Part shown: positions 17,841 to 27,558 of the stretch, piece after piece
Layout of the letters: every line of letters starts with the position of its first letter
How positions within the stretch are numbered: the first letter of the stretch is position 1
Assembly (NCBI RefSeq): GCF_010365055.1
Contig: NZ_JAAFHA010000002.1
Location: 1-64,000, forward strand
From: Rhodoferax sp.
GTDB taxonomy: Bacteria > Pseudomonadota > Gammaproteobacteria > Burkholderiales > Burkholderiaceae_C
Length of the DNA: 64,000 nucleotides
Reading direction: 5' to 3'
Notes under the pieces: model-generated
Database searches by the model: none
What the model saw: only the letters and a program-made list of their open reading frames with translations
Told to the model about the DNA's origin: nothing
Position numbers and translations under genes: made by a program

Positions 17841-20800
17841 ATGTCAACGCTGATTAGTCTGTCGCAGGACGTCCAGCGCCTGCAAGCGGCGCTGCAGGAT
17901 GCGCAGCGCCAGTTGCAGGCAGTGGCCGATGCCGCCGGGGGGCTGGTGGGCAAGCTTGAGTTCGAGCTGGGTCAGGACGACAGCCTGGTGCTGGTCAGCT
18001 TTGATGCCATGGCCGACCAGCTGCTGGGCAGAACCTGTGCGCCTTTCTTGGGTCAGCCCTTGTTGACGCTGTTGCCGGGCTTGTCCGTCACGGAGCTACC
18101 GGCCGCCTTGTTGGAGGTGGCGCTGCGCGGCGGCGTGATCGAGCCGCGCAGCCTGCTCGGCGAGGGTTTGTTGTCAGGTAAATCTTTCACGTCTTTTGCG
18201 TTCCGACCGGCTCCGGCGCGGGCGGTGGTGAAGTTCTGGGACAGCGCGGGTGCGCTGGAAACCCAGGCACTGCGCATGCGCGCGCAGCAGCAACTGGCCG
18301 CCGTGTTCAGCCAGAGTCCGGTGGCCATTTCACTCAGCCGTGAAATGGATGGCGTCTATGTGGACGTGAATGAACAATGGACGCTGCTGACCGGTCTGTC
18401 CTTGCAGGATGTGCTGGGCCGGACCTCGGTCGATATCGGTATTTGGGCCGACTCCCATCAGCGTGAGGCAGCGCTGGCTTCGGCGTGCGCATCCGGGCGT
18501 CTGCGCAATCTGGATGTGCCGTTCATGCGCCGGGATGGGCAACGGCTCACCCTGCAACTCAATGCCGCCCGCATCGAGATCGGCCATACCGCCTATTTTT
18601 TGAGCTATCTCAAAGACGTCAGCGCCGAGCGTGCCATGCAAGCCGAGTTGCTGGCCAGCGAGCAGCTTTTGACAGCCACCAATCGTCGGCTCAATCAGCA
18701 GATTCGTCTGTTTGAGTCGATGGAGAGTCTGGCCTCGGTGGGCTACTGGACCTCTGGCGCTGACCCGGCCAGCCTGCGCTGGTCCAATGGCTTGTACCGT
18801 TTGGCCGGGTTGGCACCCGGCACATTGATGGATCGGGTGACCGGACGCAGTTGTATCCATGTCGACGATCTGCCGCAGTTTGAAGAGGCGCGGGCCAGCA
18901 TAGATGGCAGGACGGTCGAGTACCGATGGCAGCACCTGGACGGTCGGGTGCGCTGGTTGCGTTCGCGCATGCAGCGTTGGGCAGGCGAGGATGCGGACGC
19001 GATCGACTTCGGGGTGGTGCAGGACATCACGGACGAGCGCACCGCGACCCTGGCGCTGCAGGAGAGACTCGGCTTCATTCAAAAGATCACCAGCCGGGTG
19101 CCCGGTATGGTGTTTCAGCTACGGCTCAAGAATGATGGCCAGTTTCAGTTTGCCTATGTCAGCGAGCTGGTGCGTGTGATTTACCGGGTCTCGCCCGAAC
19201 AAATCATGCAGGATGCGGCTGGCACCCTCAAGCTGCACCATCCCGAGGACGTGCACGGCTTTGTCGCCTCCATCAAGGCTTCTGCGCGGGACATCAGCCC
19301 TTGGCGTCACGAATACCGTCTGCGCTTTGACGATGGCGAGGTGCGTTGGCTGCTGGGACAGGCCATGCCGGAGCGCGAGCTTGACGGCACCGTGCTGTGG
19401 AACGGCTTGATCAGCGACATCACCGCGCGCAAGCAGTCTGAGGAGCGCCTGCGTGAAAGCGAAGCCCGTTTTCGGGCCCTGACCGAACTCTCGTCGGACT
19501 GGTATTGGGAGCAGGACGCGCAGTTTCGATTTATCCGAGTGGATAGCAGAGCACAGCCCGCCCTCCTCATGCCCGTGGAAAGTTATTTGGGCCTCACACG
19601 CTGGGACACCCCTGTGCAAGGCGTCAGTCAGGCGCAATGGGCGGCGCACCGGGCGGCGCTGCAGGCGCATGAAACCTTTCACGATTTCGAGATGCAGCGT
19701 ATCGACGCGGCCGGACGCCTGACCTGGGCGGCCATCAGTGGCACGCCGATTTTTGATGGGCAGGGTCAGTTCACAGGTTACCGGGGCATTGGGCGTGACA
19801 TTTCTGAACGCAAGCGCGCGGAGGAAAAAATCGAACGGCTGGCGTTTTATGACGTGCTGACCGATCTGCCCAATCGCCGTTTGCTGATGGACCGGCTGCA
19901 GCAGGCGCTGGTGAGCAGTGCACGCGAACACGGCACCGGTGCCCTGCTGTTCATTGATCTGGATAACTTCAAGGACCTCAACGACACGCAGGGCCACGAC
20001 GTGGGCGACGCGCTCTTGCAGCAGGTGGCCAAGCGCCTGTTGGCCAGTGTGCGCGAGACCGACACGGTGGCGCGCCTGGGTGGCGACGAGTTTGTGGTGA
20101 TGCTGCATGGCCTCGATCGCGACCTGGCGCAAGCCACCGCGCAGGTGGAGCAGGTGGGCAAGAAAATCATGGAGCAGCTCAATCAGGCCTATCGCCTGGG
20201 CAGCGCGGAGCACCACAGCACGCCCAGTATCGGCGCCACGCTGTTTGGCAACCAGCAGCAGCGGCTGGAGGAATTGCTCAAGCAGGCCGATCTGGCGATG
20301 TACGAGGCCAAGGCCGCCGGGCGCAACACCCTGCGCTTTTTCGACCCGACCATGCAGGCGCTGGTGACCCAGCGCACGGCCCTGGAGCAGGAGTTGCGCC
20401 AGGGCCTGGCGCGTGACGAGCTGGTGTTGTATTACCAACCGGTGGTGGATCAGGACGCGCGCATCGTCGGGGTCGAGGCGCTGGTGCGCTGGCAGCACCC
20501 GCAGCGCGGCTTGGTGCCACCACTCGAATTCATCCCGATGGCCGAGCAGACCGGGCTGATTCTGCCGCTGGGCCAGTGGGTATTACAGATGGCCTGCGTG
20601 CAACTGGCGCGCTGGGCGGCACAGGCGGGCACCGAGGCCTTGACCATTGCCGTCAATGTGAGTGCGCGCCAGTTCCGTCAGCCGGAGTTTGTGCGGCAGG
20701 TACTGGCCCTGTTGCAGCAGAGCGGCGCCAACCCGCAACGCCTCAAACTGGAGCTGACCGAGAGCTTGCTGCTGACCGACACCCAGGACGCCATCGCCAA

Positions 20801-21131
20801 GATGACCGAACTGCGCGACGCCGGTGTGCGCTTTTCGCTCGATGACTTTGGCACCGGCTATTCCTCGCTGTCGTACCTCAAGCTGCTGCCGCTGCAGCAG
20901 CTCAAGATTGACCAGTCCTTTGTGCGTGACGTGTTGACTGACCCGAACGACGCCGCCATTGCGCGCACCGTGCTGGCGCTGGGGCAAAGCCTGGGGCTGG
21001 GCGTGGTGGCCGAGGGGGTGGAGACGGTGGGCCAGCGTGATTTCTTGCTGCAGCACGGCTGCATCCGGTTTCAGGGCTATCTGTTTGGCAAGCCGGTGCC
21101 GGTTGAGCAGTTGCGGCTGCCGGGCCCTTAG
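17841..21131 (+). CDS. multi-PAS GGDEF/EAL cyclic-di-GMP protein
   Basis: A 1096-residue soluble-looking signalling protein with no clear membrane segment. Several PAS/PAC modules fill the N-terminal two thirds. A GGDEF domain follows with an intact RLGGDEF active site. The C-terminal EAL domain has VEALVRW, KLELTESLLL, DDFGTGYSSLSYLK and IDQSFV, the residues expected for phosphodiesterase activity. Both halves look catalytically competent, so the net effect on c-di-GMP cannot be predicted. The ATG at 17841 is 1 bp after the preceding stop and it may be cotranscribed with the flavoprotein. Confidence 0.88.
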   Translation: MSTLISLSQDVQRLQAALQDAQRQLQAVADAAGGLVGKLEFELGQDDSLVLVSFDAMADQLLGRTCAPFLGQPLLTLLPGLSVTELPAALLEVALRGGVIEPRSLLGEGLLSGKSFTSFAFRPAPARAVVKFWDSAGALETQALRMRAQQQLAAVFSQSPVAISLSREMDGVYVDVNEQWTLLTGLSLQDVLGRTSVDIGIWADSHQREAALASACASGRLRNLDVPFMRRDGQRLTLQLNAARIEIGHTAYFLSYLKDVSAERAMQAELLASEQLLTATNRRLNQQIRLFESMESLASVGYWTSGADPASLRWSNGLYRLAGLAPGTLMDRVTGRSCIHVDDLPQFEEARASIDGRTVEYRWQHLDGRVRWLRSRMQRWAGEDADAIDFGVVQDITDERTATLALQERLGFIQKITSRVPGMVFQLRLKNDGQFQFAYVSELVRVIYRVSPEQIMQDAAGTLKLHHPEDVHGFVASIKASARDISPWRHEYRLRFDDGEVRWLLGQAMPERELDGTVLWNGLISDITARKQSEERLRESEARFRALTELSSDWYWEQDAQFRFIRVDSRAQPALLMPVESYLGLTRWDTPVQGVSQAQWAAHRAALQAHETFHDFEMQRIDAAGRLTWAAISGTPIFDGQGQFTGYRGIGRDISERKRAEEKIERLAFYDVLTDLPNRRLLMDRLQQALVSSAREHGTGALLFIDLDNFKDLNDTQGHDVGDALLQQVAKRLLASVRETDTVARLGGDEFVVMLHGLDRDLAQATAQVEQVGKKIMEQLNQAYRLGSAEHHSTPSIGATLFGNQQQRLEELLKQADLAMYEAKAAGRNTLRFFDPTMQALVTQRTALEQELRQGLARDELVLYYQPVVDQDARIVGVEALVRWQHPQRGLVPPLEFIPMAEQTGLILPLGQWVLQMACVQLARWAAQAGTEALTIAVNVSARQFRQPEFVRQVLALLQQSGANPQRLKLELTESLLLTDTQDAIAKMTELRDAGVRFSLDDFGTGYSSLSYLKLLPLQQLKIDQSFVRDVLTDPNDAAIARTVLALGQSLGLGVVAEGVETVGQRDFLLQHGCIRFQGYLFGKPVPVEQLRLPGP

Positions 21132-21138
21132 CGCTAGG

Positions 21139-21664
21139 GCGCAGGGGGTGCGATTCAAAGTGAGTGATGTGGGCTTCAGATCAAGGGTTCATTTCCGAAG
21201 CACTCAGGTGCGTCTATTGGATCGGGGCAGACATTACGTTGGTGGGTGAATCAGCCGGGCGATACGCTTTGCTACGTGTCCCCCGCCCGCTTCGCGTTCT
21301 CCTCCTTTACCTCCGCAAAGCGTATCACCCGACTGAGTCTGCGAGCGTTTTGGTACGCTGGCAAGGGGAAGTCACAAGCTGCCTGCGTTGAAGATGGCGC
21401 GTATTGGTGTGAGCCTTTCACTGCAGAAATTCTGACTTCGACGGCGTCAGGCACGGTGATTGGGCTATGCGACCGGGCTTTGGGGTGAAAGGCGCGCGAC
21501 GACAAGCGCTTGCATACCCCAGCTTCAATTTCGCGTGTGTTTTCACCCCAAAACCGCATGCGCATGGCCCAGTCGCCGGGCCGGGTTTAATACGCAAAGC
21601 CGGGTTTGACGTGAGGCCTTGATTTCTTCAGCGTGCCACATCACTTTGAATCGCACCCGGGCGC
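21139..21664. repeat. 526-bp element with terminal inverted repeats and nested stem-loops (MITE-like)
   Basis: Terminal inverted repeats: the left end (21139-21172) and right end (21636-21664) share GGGTGCGATTCAAAGTGA and TGATGTGG, the left end having an extra GTGA. Inside are a 22-nt stem with two mismatches (21251-21272 with 21315-21336, core GATACGCTTTGC) and a 15-bp inverted repeat (21476-21490 with 21541-21555, core TTTGGGGTGAAA). No transposase frame is seen. It fills the whole gap between the GGDEF/EAL gene and suhB. Confidence 0.7.
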
Positions 21665-21668
21665 AGGT

Positions 21669-22598
21669 TTAAAACGGTGCGTCAGTTGATGCCGACGGAG
21701 TGTCGTTCGCATCCCCTGCATCTGGGGTCTCTGGGGCGCTGGGAGCACTCGCATTGCTTTGGCGCAGCGCCGCTTTTTCGCCAGCGCTGGCAAATTTGCT
21801 GTACTTGCCCAGGATGCCCACGAGCTGGCCGTAGACCTTCGGGTTGCCCGCCATGCATTCGCTGTGCTCCAGAAAGTCGGGCTCACCGGTGAAATTGCCG
21901 ACCAGGCCGCCGGCCTCGGTCACCATCAAGGAGCCCGCTGCCACGTCCCAGGGCTGCAAGCCGGACTCGAAAAAACCGTCGGTGTAACCGGCCGCCACAT
22001 AGGCCAGGTCCAGCGCCGCCGCACCGGGGCGGCGCAGGCCGGCGCAGCGCGGCATGAGGTCAGTCATCATGCGCAGGTAGCTCGGAAAATCATCACCGGG
22101 GCGAAACGGAAAGCCGGTGGAGATCAGGCATTCCTGCAGGCGGATGCGTTTGGAAACACGCAGGCGCCGGTCGTTCAGGTAGGCGCCGCGTCCCTTGGTG
22201 GCCGTAAAGAGGTCGTTGCGGCTGGGGTCGTAAATGACGGCCTGCTCGACCTTGCCCTTAACCGCCAACGCGATGCTGACGCAATAGACCGGAAAGCCGT
22301 GGATGAAATTGGTGGTGCCGTCCAACGGGTCGATGATCCAGACGAATTCGGAATCTTTGGCGCCGTGCTCGCGGCCTGATTCTTCGGCCCAGATGCCGTG
22401 GCCCGGGTAGGCGGTGAGCAGGATTTCAATAATGGCCGCCTCCGCTGCCTGATCCACGTCGGTGACGAAGTCGTTCACCTGTTTTTGCGAGATGCGAAGG
22501 GCTTCGACGTCAAGCGCCGCGCGGTTGATGATGGAGCCGGCGGCGCGGGCGGCCTTGACGGCCACATTGATCATGGGATGCAGATTGGGGGAGGCCAT
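21669..22598 (-). CDS. suhB: inositol-1-monophosphatase SuhB family
   Basis: A 309-residue magnesium-dependent phosphatase. The family signature [12 protein letters not shown] carries the metal-binding aspartates. The acidic site before it is [10 protein letters not shown], and the second family motif is [16 protein letters not shown]. In E. coli SuhB also joins rRNA antitermination complexes. The C-terminal 40 or so residues form an Ala, Ser, Asp-rich tail beyond the usual end of the fold, probably disordered. The gene is divergent from trmJ with about 135 bp between the starts. Confidence 0.92.
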   Translation of the reverse strand: MASPNLHPMINVAVKAARAAGSIINRAALDVEALRISQKQVNDFVTDVDQAAEAAIIEILLTAYPGHGIWAEESGREHGAKDSEFVWIIDPLDGTTNFIHGFPVYCVSIALAVKGKVEQAVIYDPSRNDLFTATKGRGAYLNDRRLRVSKRIRLQECLISTGFPFRPGDDFPSYLRMMTDLMPRCAGLRRPGAAALDLAYVAAGYTDGFFESGLQPWDVAAGSLMVTEAGGLVGNFTGEPDFLEHSECMAGNPKVYGQLVGILGKYSKFASAGEKAALRQSNASAPSAPETPDAGDANDTPSASTDAPF

Positions 22599-22734
22599 AT
22601 AGATTGTTTGATGTTTGTGGGACAGAGCTCAAGCGCTGCCCGCATGACTTAAGAACGGGCGCGCTGCCCGGCGATGCGGGCGGCGACAATAGTGCGATTT
22701 TAGCCGTCCCAGTCCATTGCTTTCCTTCGAGTCC

Positions 22735-23598
22735 ATGCAAACACGTTTCATCCTGATCAACACCAGTCACGCCGGCAATGTCGGGGCTGCTGCCCGCGCC
22801 ATGAAAACCATGGGTTTTTCTGACATGGTGCTGGTGGCCCCGCGCTGGGCCAATGTGCTCAACCGTGAAGAAACCATTCAACGCGCCAGTGGCGCCCTGG
22901 ATGTATTGAAAAACGCCCGCATCGTGGCCACGCTCGATGAGGCACTGGACGGCATGACGCATTTGTGTGCCACGGCCATGACCCCACGTGACTTTGGCCC
23001 GCCCACGGTGACGCCGCGCGAGCATTTTGAATCACTCATAAAAAAAGAGCTGCTCACGCATAGTGCACGCGGGCTAGAGGCTGATTTAGCTTGTAAGAAT
23101 AAAATTCTGCCGGCCACGGCTGAAACTGATCAAGCATCCGCTGGCGCGCCGCCACAGCGTGGCATGGGCTTCCTGTTTGGCTGCGAGCGCTTTGGCATGC
23201 GCAATGAAGATGTCTACCGCTGCCACGTGGCACTGAGCATTCCGAGCGACCCCCAATTTGGTTCGCTCAATCTGGGGGCGGCGGTGCAGGTGATTGCCTA
23301 CGAATGGCGGCTGGCTTTGGGTGCATTTGCGGTTCAAGCGGCGACCCTTGAGCCGGTGCTGGCCGACGCGGCCCAAGTGGCGGGCATGCTCGGGCATCTG
23401 GAGCAGTCGCTGCAGGCCATTGGCTTTCTGGACCCGCAAGCGCCCAAAAAATTGATGCCGCGGCTCAATCAGTTGTTCAACCGGGCCGGTGTCACGCAGG
23501 AAGAGGTTCACATTCTGCGCGGCATTGCCAAAGCGATATTGCAGAACGCGGCGCGGCCCGACGCCCTGGCGCCTGCGACGGCTTGCGTCCAAGGCTAG
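22735..23598 (+). CDS. trmJ: tRNA (cytidine/uridine-32 2'-O)-methyltransferase TrmJ
   Basis: A 287-residue SPOUT-family methyltransferase that modifies position 32 of tRNA using S-adenosylmethionine. Visible are the N-terminal RFILINTSHAGNVGAAARAMKTMGF, the central LFGCERFGMRNEDVYRCH and SLNLGAAVQVIAYEWR, which together form the trefoil-knot cofactor site. I start at the ATG at 22735 because homologues begin MQTRF. A dispersed repeat (copy E) is inserted in frame in the variable loop before the knot. Confidence 0.88.
   Translation: MQTRFILINTSHAGNVGAAARAMKTMGFSDMVLVAPRWANVLNREETIQRASGALDVLKNARIVATLDEALDGMTHLCATAMTPRDFGPPTVTPREHFESLIKKELLTHSARGLEADLACKNKILPATAETDQASAGAPPQRGMGFLFGCERFGMRNEDVYRCHVALSIPSDPQFGSLNLGAAVQVIAYEWRLALGAFAVQAATLEPVLADAAQVAGMLGHLEQSLQAIGFLDPQAPKKLMPRLNQLFNRAGVTQEEVHILRGIAKAILQNAARPDALAPATACVQG
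23038..23090 (-). repeat. dispersed AGCTAT repeat, copy E (inside trmJ, inverted)
   Basis: Minus-strand reading: AATCAGCCTCTAGCCCGCGT, then TATGCGTGAGCAGCTC and a T-run. It is a near-complete match to the intergenic copies. In trmJ it is translated as KKELLTHSARGLEAD, about residues 103-117, in a region predicted to be a loop. Confidence 0.8.
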
Positions 23599-23607
23599 AC
23601 TTGAGGC

Positions 23608-24381
23608 ATGTTTTCCCGACTTCGCTCCGACATTCAATGCATTCTTGAACGCGACCCGGCCGCGCGCACCGCTTGGGAGGTGCTCACCTGCTACCCGGGC
23701 TTGCACGCCGTGGTTTTGCATCGGCTGGCGCACTGGTGCTGGCAACACGGACTCAAGTGGCTGGGTCGCTTCACCTCCCACATCGCGCGCTTTTTGACCG
23801 GCATTGAAATCCACCCCGGCGCCAAGATTGGCGAGCGCGTGTTTTTTGACCACGCGATGGGCGTGGTGGTGGGCGAGACCGCCGAGATCGGCGACGGTTG
23901 CACCATCTACCAGGGCGTCACGCTGGGCGGCACCTCGCTTTACAAGGGCGTCAAGCGCCATCCTACGCTGGGGCGCAATGTGGTGGTCGGCGCGGGTGCG
24001 CAAGTGCTGGGCGGCTTCACGGTCGGCGATGGCGCCAAAGTGGGGTCGAACGCGGTGGTGACCAAGCCGGTGCCGGCGGGTGCGACGGCTGTGGGCAACC
24101 CGGCGCGCATCATTCAGGCCGAGCTCGACGTCAAGCGTGAAGAGATCGCCTCCAAGATGGGTTTTTCAGCTTACGGTGTCACGCAAAATGACGATCCCTT
24201 GAGCCAGGCCATGCGCGGCCTGATCGACAACGCGTCCACGCAGGAGCATCAAATTTCAATGCTGTGGAAGGCGATCGAGCAACTGAGCGCGCAGCGCCAT
24301 GACGCCAGTGTGGTGCCGGGCGACGCTGCGGTCAGCGAACATTTTGAGGCGGAAAAACTCAATCAGCTGGTCGGCAAGTAG
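23608..24381 (+). CDS. cysE: serine O-acetyltransferase
   Basis: A 257-residue enzyme making O-acetylserine from serine and acetyl-CoA, the first step of cysteine synthesis. It has the N-terminal helical domain and the left-handed hexapeptide-repeat C-terminal domain: [34 protein letters not shown] and GVTLGGT, including the active-site His and Asp region. It lies 9 bp downstream of trmJ in the same direction, so the two are probably cotranscribed. A dispersed repeat follows the stop codon. Confidence 0.92.
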   Translation: MFSRLRSDIQCILERDPAARTAWEVLTCYPGLHAVVLHRLAHWCWQHGLKWLGRFTSHIARFLTGIEIHPGAKIGERVFFDHAMGVVVGETAEIGDGCTIYQGVTLGGTSLYKGVKRHPTLGRNVVVGAGAQVLGGFTVGDGAKVGSNAVVTKPVPAGATAVGNPARIIQAELDVKREEIASKMGFSAYGVTQNDDPLSQAMRGLIDNASTQEHQISMLWKAIEQLSAQRHDASVVPGDAAVSEHFEAEKLNQLVGK

Positions 24382-24389
24382 ACTCTATC

Positions 24390-24445
24390 TGCTATTTATT
24401 AAATAGCTATCTGCGCAATATATACGGGGGCTAGAAGGCTTTTTT
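24390..24445 (-). repeat. dispersed AGCTAT repeat, copy F (intergenic, cysE-mogA)
   Basis: Read on the minus strand: GCCTTCTAGCCCCCGTATAT, then TTGCGCAGATAGCTATTTAA. The end carries an extra local palindrome (GCTATTTA/TAAATAGC). It occupies almost the whole gap between the convergent cysE and mogA genes and could act as a bidirectional transcript end. Confidence 0.8.
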
Positions 24446-24446
24446 A

Positions 24447-25052
24447 TCAAGAAAATGTGCGAATCGCTGCCTTGGGCCTAAAGGCCTGGCACACGGCTGC
24501 ATCGGTCTCCAGGTACGGCCCGCCAATCAGGTCGATGCAATAGGGCACAGCCGCAAAAATGCCGGCCATCAAAAGCGCGCCATCGCTGCCGCGCAGACCT
24601 TCGAGTGTTTCCGCAATTGCCTTGGGTTGACCCGGCAGGTTGATGATCAGGGTTTGCTTGCGAATCACCGCCACTTGCCGCGACAAAATGGCCGTTGGCA
24701 CAAAACGCAGGCTGATTTGGCGCATTTGTTCGCCAAAGCCCGGCATTTCTTTGTGCGCCACGGCCAGCGTTGCCTCGGGCGTGACGTCGCGCAGTGCCGG
24801 GCCGGTGCCGCCGGTGGTCAATACCAAGGCGCAGCCGGCATCCACCAATTCAATCAGCGTGGCGCTGATGGTGGCTTCTTCATCAGGAATCAGGCGCGGC
24901 TCAAATTGCAGCGGGTTCTTCAAGGCGCGGGTCAACCAGTCTTGCAGTGCGGGCAGGCCTTTGTCGACATAAACACCGCCGCTGGCGCGGTCGCTGATGG
25001 AGACGATGCCGATCTTGATGACGTCATAGGGCGAAGAAGCTGCCGCGTTCAT
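24447..25052 (-). CDS. mogA: molybdopterin adenylyltransferase MogA
   Basis: A 201-residue enzyme that activates molybdopterin with AMP before insertion of molybdate or tungstate. The family motifs are visible: IGIVSISDRASGGVYVDKG at the start, the central TTGGTGPALRDVTPEAT and the late LPGQPKAIAETLEGL. It is relevant here because the same window carries tup, mod and AOR genes. The start overlaps the darP stop by 4 bp (ATGA). Confidence 0.9.
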   Translation of the reverse strand: MNAAASSPYDVIKIGIVSISDRASGGVYVDKGLPALQDWLTRALKNPLQFEPRLIPDEEATISATLIELVDAGCALVLTTGGTGPALRDVTPEATLAVAHKEMPGFGEQMRQISLRFVPTAILSRQVAVIRKQTLIINLPGQPKAIAETLEGLRGSDGALLMAGIFAAVPYCIDLIGGPYLETDAAVCQAFRPKAAIRTFS

Positions 25053-25663
25053 GCCGATTCCTGGGGCCGGCCGAGCTGCTCGCGCACGATCAGAAAAATA
25101 TCGCGGTAGGCGCGGCCGTGGCGCAGGGCCTCACCGGGCTTCTCGGGTTTGGCGTCCTTGCGCGCCTGGCGGGCGAGGGCGCGCAGTTGCTGGCTGTCGG
25201 TGCCGGGGTATTGGTTGATCCACTCGCCAAAGGCGTCCTCGTCGGCCACCAGCCGGTCGCGCCAGGTCTCGGCCAGGTGCAGCACGAGATTGTCCTGGGC
25301 AGAACCGTTGTCTTGCTCATGCAAGGTGGTGCGCACCGTCTCCAGCGTGGCTGGGTCGAGCCGGCGCATCATCTTGCCGATGTACTGCATCTGGCGGCGC
25401 TTGCCCTCAAAGTTGGTGATGCGTTTGGCCTCGACCACCGCGTCCTTGAGCTTTTCGGACAAATCGAGCCGCGCCATCAGGTCCGCACGCAACGTCAGCA
25501 GGTCTTCACCGACTTTTTGCAGTTCAAGGCTTTCGCGTTTGAGGTCGGTGCGGCTCTGATCGTCGGTGCCCTTGAGTTCGCGCTTGAGTTCGAGGTCGCG
25601 TTCGCTGCCTTCGGCGACAAACTCACCGCGAACGAAATAGCCTTTTTTTAGTTTACGTGACAT
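25049..25663 (-). CDS. darP: ribosome-associated protein DarP (YjgA family)
   Basis: A 204-residue basic, helical protein of the DUF615/YjgA family. In E. coli, DarP joins late 50S subunit assembly. The family signature appears as LKRESLELQKVGEDLL, and the RQMQYIGKMMRRLDP stretch is characteristic. A second in-frame start lies two codons upstream (25669). The gene is divergent from pmbA with 23 bp between the starts, a typical proteobacterial pair. Confidence 0.9.
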   Translation of the reverse strand: MSRKLKKGYFVRGEFVAEGSERDLELKRELKGTDDQSRTDLKRESLELQKVGEDLLTLRADLMARLDLSEKLKDAVVEAKRITNFEGKRRQMQYIGKMMRRLDPATLETVRTTLHEQDNGSAQDNLVLHLAETWRDRLVADEDAFGEWINQYPGTDSQQLRALARQARKDAKPEKPGEALRHGRAYRDIFLIVREQLGRPQESA

Positions 25664-25686
25664 AGCCAAGTATCATAGCCGTCCGT

Positions 25687-27093
25687 ATGAAGAAACCCAA
25701 CACCACCCAGACAGCCGCCCCCGCTCAACTCAATCCTGACAGGGGATTCAGCTACAGCCGTCCTTTTTTTGAAGGCCTGGTCGACAGCGCCCTGGCACAC
25801 GCCAAGAAGCTCGGCGCCACTGACGCAGGCGCCGAAGCGTCGGAAGGCTGCGGCCTGAGCGTGTCGGTGCGCAAAGGCGAGCTTGAAAACGTGGAGCGCA
25901 ACCGCGACAAATCGCTTGGCGTCACGGTCTATGCGGGGCAGCGCCGGGGCAACGCCAGCACCTCTGACTTCTCGCAAGCCGCGATCGAACAAACCGTGCA
26001 GGCCGCGTACGACATTGCGCGTTTCACGGCCGAAGACCCGTTTGCCGCCTTGCCCGATGCGCAAGACATTGCCGAGCCTTCGGAGCAGCGCACCGACCTG
26101 GATTTGTTCTTCCCTTGGGTGATCAGCAGTGAGCAGGCAGCCGCAATCGCCATGGCCTGCGAGGCGCAAGCGCTAAAGACCGACAGGCGCATCACCAACA
26201 GCGAGGGCGCCGCGGTGTCGGCGCAGCAATCGCATTTTTTCAGCGCGCACACCCACGGTTTTCGAGGCGGCTATGCCAGTTCGCGCCACTCGCTGTCGGT
26301 GTCGCCGATAGCGGGCAAGGGCAGCGGCATGCAGCGCGATGCCTGGTACAGCTCGCAGCGCGATGCCGACGAGCTGGCCTCGCCCGAGGACGTGGGTCGC
26401 TACGCCGCCGAGCGGGCTTTGAGTCGTTTGAATTCACGCAAGATTGCCACCACCGAGTGCCCGGTCCTGTTCGAGTCACCGCTGGCCGCCGGCCTGCTGG
26501 GCAGCTTTGTCCAGGCCATCAGCGGCGGCGCGCTTTACCGCAAGAGTTCTTATTTGCTCGACTCGCTGGGCAAGCAGGTGCTGCCCAAACACATTGACAT
26601 CATGGAAGACCCGTTTGTCAAACGTGGCAAAGGCAGCTCGCCCTTTGATGACGAGGGCGTACGCGTCAAGGCGCGCCAAGTGGTGGAAGCCGGGCGGGTG
26701 CAGGGTTATTTTCTGGGCAGCTATTCGGCCCGTAAGCTCGGCATGAAGACCACCGGCAATGCAGGCGGCTCGCACAACCTGAGCTTGACCTCGCGCCTGA
26801 CCCGCCCCGGGGATGATCTGGAGGCGATGCTTGAAAAGCTCGGCACCGGCTTGTTTGTGACCGAGTTGATGGGCAGTGGCGTGAACTATGTGACCGGTGA
26901 CTATTCCCGCGGCGCCAGTGGCTTCTGGGTCGAAAAAGGCCGCATTGCCTATCCGGTGCACGAGATCACCATCGCGGGCAACATGAAAACCATGCTCAAA
27001 GGCATCACTGCCGTGGGCGCGGACACCTACAACTACGGCGCCAAAACCATCGGTTCCGTGCTGGTGAACCGGATGAAGCTGGCAGGAAGCTGA
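25687..27093 (+). CDS. pmbA: metalloprotease PmbA/TldE
   Basis: A 468-residue subunit of the TldD/TldE protease, which in enterobacteria degrades unfolded peptides and matures microcin B17 and CcdA. The N-terminal domain has the LSVSVRKGELENVERNRDKSLGVTVY stretch. The C-terminal domain has the conserved LFVTELMGSGVNYVTGDYSRGASGFWVE block. The catalytic zinc site is in TldD, which is not in this window. The length is normal and no anomaly is seen. Confidence 0.93.
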   Translation: MKKPNTTQTAAPAQLNPDRGFSYSRPFFEGLVDSALAHAKKLGATDAGAEASEGCGLSVSVRKGELENVERNRDKSLGVTVYAGQRRGNASTSDFSQAAIEQTVQAAYDIARFTAEDPFAALPDAQDIAEPSEQRTDLDLFFPWVISSEQAAAIAMACEAQALKTDRRITNSEGAAVSAQQSHFFSAHTHGFRGGYASSRHSLSVSPIAGKGSGMQRDAWYSSQRDADELASPEDVGRYAAERALSRLNSRKIATTECPVLFESPLAAGLLGSFVQAISGGALYRKSSYLLDSLGKQVLPKHIDIMEDPFVKRGKGSSPFDDEGVRVKARQVVEAGRVQGYFLGSYSARKLGMKTTGNAGGSHNLSLTSRLTRPGDDLEAMLEKLGTGLFVTELMGSGVNYVTGDYSRGASGFWVEKGRIAYPVHEITIAGNMKTMLKGITAVGADTYNYGAKTIGSVLVNRMKLAGS

Positions 27094-27110
27094 AGTGCCA
27101 GCCCGGGCAA

Positions 27111-27557
27111 TTAGCCGGCCAGCGCGGCTTTGACAGCCGTAGACACTTGTCCCATGTCGGCCTTGCCGGCCAGTTGCGCTTTGACAGCACCCATGACCTT
27201 GCCCATGTCGCCGGGGCCGGTGGCACCCAACTGGGCGACGATCGCCTGCACTGCAGCCGTCACTTCCTCAAGCGAAAGACGCTGGGGCAGGTAGGCTTGC
27301 AGCACCTTGATCTCGGCCGCTTCCTTGTCAGCCAGGTCCATGCGCTTGGCCTGAGTAAAGGCAGTCACCGAATCGTTGCGCTGCTTGATCAGCTTGTCGA
27401 CGATGGCAATGACGGCGGCGTCATCGAGCACGATGCGTTCATCGACTTCCTTTTGCTTGCAGGCTGCGAGCAGCAGACGGATGGTGCCCAAGCGTTCGCT
27501 GTCATGCGCGCGCATGGCGTTTTTCATGTCTTCGGTGATTTGGTCTTTGAGTGTCAT
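27111..27557 (-). CDS. yqeY: GatB/YqeY domain protein
   Basis: A 148-residue protein with the YqeY fold related to the tail of the amidotransferase subunit GatB: MTLKDQITEDMKNAMRAHD, LAACKQKEVDERI and LPQRLSLEEVTAAVQAI. Its exact role is unsettled; a tRNA-linked function is commonly inferred. It lies downstream of rpsU in the same direction, the classic rpsU-yqeY pair that in many bacteria leads to dnaG and rpoD. The ribosome binding site GGAGA lies in one arm of a long inverted repeat in the leader. Confidence 0.9.
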   Translation of the reverse strand: MTLKDQITEDMKNAMRAHDSERLGTIRLLLAACKQKEVDERIVLDDAAVIAIVDKLIKQRNDSVTAFTQAKRMDLADKEAAEIKVLQAYLPQRLSLEEVTAAVQAIVAQLGATGPGDMGKVMGAVKAQLAGKADMGQVSTAVKAALAG

Positions 27558-27558
27558 G

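Noticed and set aside
19119-20498. 459-codon open frame opposite the GGDEF/EAL gene
   Set aside because: Antisense shadow: the sense frame contains all GGDEF and EAL motifs; the antisense product has none.
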